A stretch of 64,000 bases of DNA, taken from positions 620,001 through 684,000 of the forward strand of contig NZ_CP023540.1 of the NCBI RefSeq assembly GCF_003692615.1. Direction: 5' to 3'. Of the stretch, positions 57,893 to 64,000 are shown in pieces. Below the pieces are notes generated by a model. That model was not told the origin of the DNA. It saw only the letters and a program-made list of their open reading frames with translations, and did no database searches. How positions within the stretch are numbered: the first letter of the stretch is position 1; the number at the start of each line of letters is the position of its first letter. Both the position numbers and the translations under genes were made by a program. Source of the stretch: Chryseobacterium sp. 6424. GTDB lineage: Bacteria; Bacteroidota; Bacteroidia; Flavobacteriales; Weeksellaceae.

Positions 57893-58843
57893 ATGGACAG
57901 AAAAAACTTCCTGAAAACAGTTGGTGCGGGCGCACTTGGCCTTTCATTAACGCCAAATTTGCTCTCAGCACGTCCGCTGGACATCTTATCAAAACCCACG
58001 GAAACCAAACTTACCATACTCCATACCAACGATCAGCACAGCCGTATAGAGCCTTTCGACGCAAGTTACTCGCGTAATCCCAACCAGGGCGGTTTTGCGA
58101 GGCGGGCAGCTTTAATTCAGAAGATCAGGCAGCAGGAGCAGAATGTATTGTTGCTGGATGCGGGTGATATTTTTCAGGGAACCCCGTATTTTAATTTTTT
58201 TGGTGGCGAGTTGGAGTTCAAACTCATGTCCATGATGGGTTATGATGCGGCAACAATGGGGAACCATGATTTTGATAACGGTTTGGAAGGCTTTAAAAAA
58301 GTGTTGCCAAACGCCAAATTCCCTTTCATCTGCTCAAATTATGATTTTGAGGATACCATTCTTGAGGGTCTTACTGTTCCTTATAAAATATTTAATAAGA
58401 ACGGCATCAAAGTCGGTCTTATAGGTGTCGGTATTGAACTGGAAGGTCTGGTAGGCAAAAAAAGCTACGGCGAAACCGAATACGAAGATCCCATAGAAGT
58501 GGCGGAACATTACGCCAAATTGCTGCGCGAAGATAAAAAATGCGACCTTGTAATATGCCTTTCGCATCTTGGGTATGAGTTCCGCGATAATCCTAAAAAA
58601 GTTTCCGATAAGATATTGGCCGCTAAAACCTCTGGGATAGATCTTATTCTGGGAGGTCATACGCATACCTTCTTGCCGGAGCCACAGCATTTCATCAATA
58701 AAAACGGGCGGAATGTACTGGTAAATCAGGTAGGCTGGGCCGGGTTACTGCTCGGTAAAATTGATTTCTACTTCGACAGGAATAAGAAAATTAAGAATAT
58801 CACCTGGCAAAACCAAGTGATAGATGACCGTATTATTGTGTAA
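57893..58843 (+). CDS. 5'-nucleotidase N-terminal metallophosphatase (half of a split enzyme)
   Basis: 316 aa. An exported start with DRKNFLKTVGAGALGLSL resembles a Tat signal in which RK replaces the twin arginine, common in Bacteroidota. The catalytic domain has all calcineurin-like motifs: LHTNDQHSRIEP, LLDAGDIFQGTPYF, MGNHDFDNG, LSHLGYE and GGHTHTFLP, each with metal-binding His, Asp or Asn. It lacks the C-terminal specificity domain, which the previous gene supplies. The next gene, porZ, starts six bases later, so all three are in one operon. Confidence 0.9.
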   Translation: MDRKNFLKTVGAGALGLSLTPNLLSARPLDILSKPTETKLTILHTNDQHSRIEPFDASYSRNPNQGGFARRAALIQKIRQQEQNVLLLDAGDIFQGTPYFNFFGGELEFKLMSMMGYDAATMGNHDFDNGLEGFKKVLPNAKFPFICSNYDFEDTILEGLTVPYKIFNKNGIKVGLIGVGIELEGLVGKKSYGETEYEDPIEVAEHYAKLLREDKKCDLVICLSHLGYEFRDNPKKVSDKILAAKTSGIDLILGGHTHTFLPEPQHFINKNGRNVLVNQVGWAGLLLGKIDFYFDRNKKIKNITWQNQVIDDRIIV

Positions 58844-58849
58844 GAACCG

Positions 58850-61117
58850 ATGAGAAAATCAGCACTGTTACTGCTTCTTCTGTTAGCTGTTCAACTACCG
58901 GCACAGGTGATATCATCCAGCCGCTGGACAGATTTGTTTTCGTATAACAACGTACTGGCTATAAGAGAAGATAACGGGAAACTGATTGCCGCTACAGAAA
59001 ACGGTATCTTCTATTATACACTCGCTACCGGTGAAATTACCAAACTCTCCAAAGCCAACGGTTTGCATGAAGTGAAAATCTCGGCTTTCGATTACAATCC
59101 TGAAAATAAAATCGGTTTGGTAGGCTATCAAAACGGCTCGCTGGATGTGATTACGCCTGAAGGAATCACCTATGTTGTTGATATTCCAATTGCTACAGGA
59201 TATAATGGTAATAAAAAAATCAATCATATTTCGATCACCGGAAATCTGGCAGTAATTTCTGTCGGGTATGGCGTATCAATATTCCGGCTTGATAGGAAGG
59301 AATTTGCAGATTCTTCTTTCTTTACCAATAGCGGACAGTATGAAGCCGCACGCGAAGCCATCATAAAAGACAATACAGTATATGCTGCGACCGCTTCTGG
59401 GCTGAAGTCCCATGAAATCAATACCACTTTCGCCATCTACAGCACATGGGGTACGCTTGCAGACGGCAATATCAGTCACGTAGCTAACAGCGATGTGCTG
59501 GCTTTTACTGATGGTTCTGTAGTACGCTATGGCAAGGATAACGTCTTCAACGTATTACCAGGCAGTTTTTCCGGGATTCAGGATGTGGTGGTTTCCGGAG
59601 GTTATATTGTAGTAACAGATATGGCTGGCTTATCTGTATACACTGCTGCCGGTGCTTTCATAAGAAATCATAGCACAACGGAAGCCTTGAACACGGGCAT
59701 TTATGCAAGCAATTCAATTTTCGCGGGAACGAGATTTTCAGGAATTAAGACTGAAGCCGGAAACTCATTGAAGCCGGATGGTCCTTATCACAGTACTTCT
59801 TATAAAATCACACTGCAGGATGATAAGATATGGGTATCTACCGGTAACCGGGGTGAGCGCTATAATACCGCGCTTCCAAGTCCTTTAAATCTTGGCTTTT
59901 ATCACTATACAGGGACCGAATGGGTATACCCAAGTTATTTTAGAACCAGCGGATTCGGCTTCAATGTGATGGATGTAGTGGCTAATCCTGCGGATCTTAC
60001 TGAAGTCTTCTTTACAAATTATTCTCAGCAGGTTGGCCAGGGTACATATAAAATGAAGTATAACAGCACCTCGAAGGATTTTGATTTTGTTAAAGTATAT
60101 ACTACCGGGAGCGGACCCAGTTACGGCAGACCGGTAGGACTCGCTTTTGACGATAAGAACAACCTTTATGGCTCCGTAGCGTTTCTTGATATAGTGAATC
60201 CCACCGGGGATGATACTGGTTTGATGGCTTATGACCGTGCCGCAGATGTTTTCAGATACAAAAGCCTTCAAATAGGTTCTGGTGTACAGAAGCCTGTAAT
60301 TAGCGATGGCCTCATCTGGATTCCCACCCCAAGAACCAGAAGTCGCCTTGCCGCGGTGGATTACAAAGGAACCACCAGTGTAAACGATGATATGGTGTAT
60401 GTCATGGACATCAATAATGGTTTTCCTTCAAATTCACAAGGCGTCATTTCTGTGGCGATTGATAAGTCGGGTGACGCGTGGATCGGTACAGATAATGGAC
60501 TTAGGGTTTTGCAATCCGCAGCTTCCAGTATTAAAGATAAGCCAAAGGCAGAACCGGTCATCATTGAAGAGAATGGCGTAGGTGAAGAACTCTTTCGTGA
60601 TACAAGCATTCTACAGATAGCAGTGGATGGCGGTAACCAGAAATGGGTATCAGTAAACGGCGGTGGCGTATCCTTTTTAAGCGCTACAGGAGAGCAAACC
60701 ATTAAACATTTCACCAAAGAAAATTCACCTTTACCCAATAACAGTGTCACGGATATTAAGGTGGATAATAAAACAGGTAAAGTGTATTTCGTAACTTTAG
60801 ACGGGATTATGGTCTATCAGGGAGATGTATTGAATGTCACTGAGAATTTTGGTGAGGTACTCGTATATCCGAACCCCGTAGTCGCCGCCAAATACAAAGA
60901 AAATGTAAAGATCCGTGGACTTGCAGAGAAAACCAACATCCGAATTACCGATGCTGCCGGAAATCTGGTCCATCAGGCCGTGTCGAGGGGTGGATATTAC
61001 GAGTGGAATCTCAATAACCACCGTGGCGTGCGCGTGGCATCCGGCATTTATTATGTACTGATGACCAACGCTGATGGAACCGATACCGCTACAGCCAAAA
61101 TCGCAGTCGTAAACTGA
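58850..61117 (+). CDS. porZ: Type IX secretion protein PorZ (beta-propeller with C-terminal sorting domain)
   Basis: 755-aa secreted protein. A signal peptide (LLLLLLAVQLPAQ) is followed by the PorZ N-terminal beta-propeller (SRWTDLFSYNNVLAIREDNG, AATENGIFYY), a second propeller with the two-component-regulator repeat IDKSGDAWIGTDNGLRVL, and a type IX sorting domain at the C-terminus (VLVYPNPV, IRITDAAGNLV, GIYYVLMTNADG). In Porphyromonas PorZ belongs to the cell-surface attachment complex that links cargo to A-LPS. Its stop overlaps the start of recO (TGATG). Confidence 0.88.
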   Translation: MRKSALLLLLLLAVQLPAQVISSSRWTDLFSYNNVLAIREDNGKLIAATENGIFYYTLATGEITKLSKANGLHEVKISAFDYNPENKIGLVGYQNGSLDVITPEGITYVVDIPIATGYNGNKKINHISITGNLAVISVGYGVSIFRLDRKEFADSSFFTNSGQYEAAREAIIKDNTVYAATASGLKSHEINTTFAIYSTWGTLADGNISHVANSDVLAFTDGSVVRYGKDNVFNVLPGSFSGIQDVVVSGGYIVVTDMAGLSVYTAAGAFIRNHSTTEALNTGIYASNSIFAGTRFSGIKTEAGNSLKPDGPYHSTSYKITLQDDKIWVSTGNRGERYNTALPSPLNLGFYHYTGTEWVYPSYFRTSGFGFNVMDVVANPADLTEVFFTNYSQQVGQGTYKMKYNSTSKDFDFVKVYTTGSGPSYGRPVGLAFDDKNNLYGSVAFLDIVNPTGDDTGLMAYDRAADVFRYKSLQIGSGVQKPVISDGLIWIPTPRTRSRLAAVDYKGTTSVNDDMVYVMDINNGFPSNSQGVISVAIDKSGDAWIGTDNGLRVLQSAASSIKDKPKAEPVIIEENGVGEELFRDTSILQIAVDGGNQKWVSVNGGGVSFLSATGEQTIKHFTKENSPLPNNSVTDIKVDNKTGKVYFVTLDGIMVYQGDVLNVTENFGEVLVYPNPVVAAKYKENVKIRGLAEKTNIRITDAAGNLVHQAVSRGGYYEWNLNNHRGVRVASGIYYVLMTNADGTDTATAKIAVVN

Positions 61118-61805
61118 TGTATCTGCAAACCTGTTACTTGTTGTCTTACATCCGGTATGGCGATCATGATGCTGTATTGCACTGCTTTTCAAAGGATGCC
61201 GGCTACCAGAGTTTTTTTGCAAAAGGATCTATTCACCTAAAAACAAGAAAAAAGCCTACCTTTTTCCTTTGAACCTGTTGCAGATCAGCATTGTTCAGAA
61301 AAGAAATTCCGGCGCGATCCAGAATGTTTCCAGAATTGAAATGCCGGCGCAGCATTACGCGTTCGATGAGGTAAAGATCAATACAGTACTGATGTTTGTA
61401 GCGGATTTCCTGAACCAGGTCCTTCGCAATGAAACCTCACAGAACAGTATTTATATAGAGATAGAGCGGTTCACGCACGAACTTTTCGCCGGCAACTATG
61501 ATGCCTATGCCGCTTTTATCTTCAGAGTGCTGAAGCTTCAGGGGCTTTCACCGCTGTACGGGGAAGGGCACTTCATGGATGCAGAGGACGGTAATTTCGT
61601 GACAGAGCAGTCCAGTACTTATTTTGACGAAGAAATATCAGGCATCTGGAAGAAGTTTATACAGGCCGAGAACGTATATAGCATCCCATTAGGCCGGCGC
61701 ATTCGTGGTACCTTTCTCGATTCGCTGATGATGTATTATAAAATTCATTTCTCAGGATTTCATGAACCACATTCTCTGGAAATTATCCAGCAGATTTATG
61801 AATAA
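61117..61805 (+). pseudogene. recO: DNA repair protein RecO, interrupted by a -1 frameshift
   Basis: RecO anneals single strands and loads RecA in the RecFOR pathway. The ATG at 61117 overlaps the porZ stop and opens a good RecO start (LLSYIRYGDHDAVLHCFS, GYQSFFAKGS). This frame stops at TGA 61270. The rest continues in the -1 frame: from GCC at 61254 it reads AYLFPLNLLQISIVQKRNSG and runs to 61805. The switch falls in AGAAAAAAG, where the six A give a perfect A_AAA_AAG heptamer (61248-61254). With one extra base the product would be 229 aa, close to the family length. Real mutation, programmed frameshift and sequence error are all possible. Confidence 0.88.
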
Positions 61806-61807
61806 AA

Positions 61808-61837
61808 AAAACCATTGGTCTATACAATGGTTTTTTT
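61808..61837. terminator. Bidirectional terminator between recO and the FKBP-like gene
   Basis: Perfect 10-bp stem AAAACCATTG / CAATGGTTTT with a 7-base loop and T run; A-rich on the other side. Confidence 0.92.
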
Positions 61838-61854
61838 ATTCTTTTGAAACAAAA

Positions 61855-62585
61855 TCAATTTTCGGTGGAAAGCCTCGCTCTGCTTTTGTAAACCTGGAAA
61901 TTAAATACAAAACTTCGGTTACGCAATGAAATCCCCGAGTAATTAAAATGTGGGTCGCGTGCGAATGCCGCTCTGGAAGGTACGATAATCACCCCCTGAA
62001 GATTGTAATTATCAGCATCCTGCATATTAAAAGCCTGGAAATTCTTTAAAGCTTCCTGCAATCCTTCAATCTCATAGAAGTTTCTGGTATAAGTAGTGTT
62101 GTTCGTTGTATTTAACTTGTCAAGTACGCTTTTCTTCACGTAATAATACGCAGGATCTACCTCGGGGACGCCAAGCCCGCCAATCGTATTCCTGAATGTT
62201 GAACCAGAGTTAAAACCTATTTTATCATCGGTATTGGTTGCCACATAAGTCATCGTATTACTCATTAGATGGATGACATCGGTAGGGCCAATGGCTGTAC
62301 CCGAAGCGGGCTGTGCGTTTGGTCTGATGATGTAAACCACGCCGGAGGGCAGTTTTACAGGTTCAAGGTCAGAGAGTTTGGTGTTTTGCGTATCGGTTTC
62401 CGACAATTGTTTGATGTTGCCTTTAGCATCTAAATAATGAGTGTCCAGATATTTGGCGATCGCTGATCATCATAGCTGTTTTGGGTTTCAATGCTCACTT
62501 CCTTTATCTGCTCTGCCTTTTCGTCATCGCGGCAGGAAACCAAAGCCATTGAAGCCAGTGCCATATACAGGACGGTTCTTTTCAT
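61855..62585 (-). pseudogene. FKBP-like lipoprotein gene, disrupted by a one-base frameshift
   Basis: The start at 62583-62585 opens a lipoprotein signal (MALASMALVSC, Cys18) and about 50 codons that stop in TAG near 62431. The main domain continues in the other frame: AIAKYLDTHYLDAKGNIKQL, then SGVVYIIRPNA, and a peptidyl-prolyl isomerase-like end (EGLQEALKNFQ, GVIIVPSRAAFARD, FVFNFQVYK). The frames meet at 62456-62465, at GCGATCGC; one extra base in CAG-CGATCGC restores a 243-aa protein. The span of 731 bases is one short of a multiple of three. FKBP-like fold inferred. Confidence 0.75.
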
Positions 62586-62644
62586 TTTTAATTTTATCAT
62601 TATATTGCTACAAATTTATAATGCAACAAAAGTATAAATAAATT

Positions 62645-63091
62645 ATGAGAATCGATAAATTTTTATGGTGCGTGCGTATTTATAAGACCAGAAGCATCGC
62701 CGCCGATGAAATCAAAAAAAACCGGGTATCCGTAGGGAATAATGTCGTAAAATCCTCAAAAGAAATTATCCCGGGAGATCTTATTAAAATCCGCAAAAAC
62801 CAGATTGATTACCAAATAAAAGTCTTAGAGATTCCTAAAAGTCGCGTCGGGCCTAAACTTGTATCGCTTTATATTGAGGATAAAACCGATAAAGAGCAGT
62901 ATGAAATCCTGAAGATGCGCAATCTGAACCAAGATTATTACCGGAACCGTGGCGAAGGAAGACCGACCAAAAAAGACCGGCGGAGTATCGATGATTTTAC
63001 CGGCAGCGAACCCAGCAGCGATACAGCGGATGATGGCTGGGATCTCTTCTTCAGTCAGAATGATTCGGAAGAAGATGAAGACGCTGTATGA
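62645..63091 (+). CDS. S4-domain RNA-binding protein (HslR/Hsp15-like)
   Basis: 148-aa protein with an N-terminal S4 domain (about 1-70): MRIDKFLWCVRIYKTRSIA, then NRVSVGNNVVKSSKEIIPGD. Homologs bind rRNA of stalled large subunits (Hsp15). The C-terminal 55 residues are charged and disordered (RNRGEGRPTKKDRRS, then an acidic tail SEEDEDAV). The final 41 bases overlap the 3' end of the convergent aroK gene, so the tail codons are constrained on both strands. Confidence 0.9.
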   Translation: MRIDKFLWCVRIYKTRSIAADEIKKNRVSVGNNVVKSSKEIIPGDLIKIRKNQIDYQIKVLEIPKSRVGPKLVSLYIEDKTDKEQYEILKMRNLNQDYYRNRGEGRPTKKDRRSIDDFTGSEPSSDTADDGWDLFFSQNDSEEDEDAV

Positions 63092-63584
63092 TGCTGTCCG
63101 CAACCTCGTGCGGACTCAGCAGGTCTGTATCAATAATTAATTTTGCCTGGGCGTAATAGGGATTTCGCTCAAAAAGGTGTTTAGCGATGAACTCTGGCAG
63201 GTCAGCTTTATCAACTCTGGCGATTAAAGGTCTCGATTCTCGCTTTTCAGCCAGTCTTTTGTTTAAAGTGGACACTGTTGCCCGCAAAAATACACTTTCA
63301 GAAAACTCATTAATGGTTTCCATATTATTATAGTAGCAGGGCGTGCCACCGCCAAGGCTCAAAATACAATGCTGTTGGGTAGCCAGCAATTCGAGTAAAA
63401 TGGCTCTTTCCTGCTTTCTGAAAAAGATTTCGCCTTTCGTCTGGAAAATTTCATTCACTGAAAGGTGATGGCGCAAAGAAATCTCTTTATCAAGATCAAT
63501 AATTTTTAAACCGAGCTTTTGGCCCAATGATTTGGCAATGTGTGTTTTACCGCTTCCCATGTAACCTACCAATGAAATAATCAT
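63051..63584 (-). CDS. aroK: Shikimate kinase
   Basis: 177-aa kinase that phosphorylates shikimate in aromatic amino acid synthesis. The P-loop GYMGSGKTH lies at about 7-15; LGLKIIDLDKEISLR with the Asp for magnesium at about 30-35, the shikimate-binding FFRKQERAILL and SLGGGTPCY, and the lid with RESRPLI complete the active site. All key residues are seen. It ends inside the convergent S4 gene and starts 55 bases from the tRNA-Lys promoter region. Confidence 0.95.
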   Translation of the reverse strand: MIISLVGYMGSGKTHIAKSLGQKLGLKIIDLDKEISLRHHLSVNEIFQTKGEIFFRKQERAILLELLATQQHCILSLGGGTPCYYNNMETINEFSESVFLRATVSTLNKRLAEKRESRPLIARVDKADLPEFIAKHLFERNPYYAQAKLIIDTDLLSPHEVADSIIQRLHLLPNHSD

Positions 63585-63616
63585 ATTTTAATTTTACACA
63601 AATTACGAAAAAAGTT

Positions 63617-63645
63617 TTGAGATTTTAAAAAAAGACTTATCTTTG
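63617..63645 (+). promoter_or_regulatory. Promoter of the tRNA-Lys gene
   Basis: TTG at 63617-63619 within TTTTG, an 18-base spacer and TATCTTTG at 63638-63645 followed by CACC. A near-ideal Bacteroidota promoter, 53 bases before the tRNA. Confidence 0.85.
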
Positions 63646-63698
63646 CACCACTTTAAAACACAAAGTAACCGCCGTGTTACTGAAGATTTAAAGGGGCC

Positions 63699-63771
63699 GA
63701 CTTGGTAGCTCAGCTGGTAGAGCAATACACTTTTAATGTATGGGTCCTGGGTTCGAATCCCAGCCGGGTCA
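63699..63771 (+). tRNA. tRNA-Lys (TTT anticodon)
   Basis: A 73-base cloverleaf. The acceptor GACTTGG pairs with CCGGGTC (two G-U pairs); anticodon TTT at 63732-63734; T-arm CTGGGTTCGAATCCCAG. The CCA end is not encoded. Confidence 0.97.
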
Positions 63772-63783
63772 CAACAAGAAATT

Positions 63784-63808
63784 TCCGTACCCCATACGGA
63801 TTTTTTTT
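63784..63808 (+). terminator. Terminator between tRNA-Lys and tRNA-Leu
   Basis: Perfect stem TCCGTA / TACGGA with loop CCCCA and eight T. The T run touches the first base of tRNA-Leu, so tRNA-Leu would be reached by read-through or from a promoter overlapping tRNA-Lys. Confidence 0.8.
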
Positions 63809-63891
63809 GCCTGCGTGGTGAAATTGGTAGACACGCCATCTTGAGGGGGTGGTTTCCTACGGATGTGCTGGTTCGAGTCCAGTCGCAGGCA
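63809..63891 (+). tRNA. tRNA-Leu (GAG anticodon)
   Basis: An 83-base class II tRNA. The acceptor GCCTGCG pairs with CGCAGGC; the anticodon loop TTGAGGG carries GAG; a long variable arm follows (TTTCCTACGGAT); T-arm CTGGTTCGAGTCCAG. CCA is not encoded. Reads CTC and CTT. Confidence 0.95.
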
Positions 63892-64000
63892 CTATTAAAA
63901 TTTAATGTTGAATTTTAAATTTTAAATTAATTTTTGTTTTCATGTTTCAGCATGTTTAATCTAAAATTTTTAATTTAAAATCTATAATTTCAATGACTCG

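Noticed and set aside
63603..63839. A 78-codon frame across the two tRNA genes on the minus strand
   Set aside because: It overlaps both tRNAs and their promoter; such frames are antisense artefacts.

Overview
The window comes from a member of the Bacteroidota, class Flavobacteriia, most likely the Chryseobacterium/Kaistella group (Weeksellaceae). The evidence is the 16S rRNA sequence with its unusual 3' end (GGAACATCTCATTTTA), promoters of the Bacteroidota type (TTG, about 19 bases, TAnnTTTG), the near absence of Shine-Dalgarno sequences, gliding/type IX secretion genes (gldD, porZ, a PorV/PorQ-like protein), and many secreted proteins that resemble only flavobacterial ones. This placement rests on recognition, not on a database search.

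Layout. 1-4.9 kb: end of a metallophosphoesterase gene, truA, an ABC exporter, an aldehyde dehydrogenase, gcvH and a VanZ-like gene. 4.95-10.7 kb: a complete rRNA operon (three tandem promoters, BoxA-like sites, 16S, tRNA-Ile, tRNA-Ala, 23S, 5S, terminator) with 7-nt-phased repeats in its spacers. 10.8-24.5 kb: hutH with a DUF2059 gene, uvrC, a PorV/PorQ-family protein, a DMT transporter, an acyl-CoA carboxylase beta subunit, ygiD, a YceI protein and an M13 metallopeptidase. 24.5-24.95 kb: a GC-rich structured intergenic region with REP-like palindromes. 25-34.2 kb: hydrolase, TerC, then tyrosine degradation genes (hppD, fahA, hmgA) with a flavin reductase and a CoA-transferase. 34.4-36.8 kb: pnp.

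36.85-41.9 kb is the accessory part. It holds a cluster of REP-like palindromes beside a REP-associated tyrosine transposase (RAYT), a protein with an internal duplication, a 21-bp tandem repeat, an Mrr-type restriction enzyme paired with a small HNH nuclease, a HopJ-family protein, a 44-aa membrane microprotein, a nitronate monooxygenase, and two further repeat arrays.

41.9-63.1 kb returns to housekeeping: two parvulin chaperones, a PfkB kinase, gldD, mutY, HU, a 29-aa AURKAIP1/COX24-like basic protein, RNase G, a Nudix hydrolase, an acyltransferase, rpsO, mgtE, a metal-receptor protein, dapA, a split 5'-nucleotidase, porZ, recO, an FKBP-like lipoprotein and an S4 protein. aroK, tRNA-Lys and tRNA-Leu close the window.

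The most notable points are: recO is broken by a -1 frameshift exactly at an A_AAA_AAG slippery heptamer, and a second gene 1.2 kb away carries another single-base frameshift; a RAYT gene sits next to its probable REP targets, with an inverted REP pair of the same type 12 kb away; heptamer-phased repeats occur at five loci including the rRNA spacers; the anti-Shine-Dalgarno sequence is altered; and an Mrr/HNH gene pair lies in the repeat-rich accessory segment.
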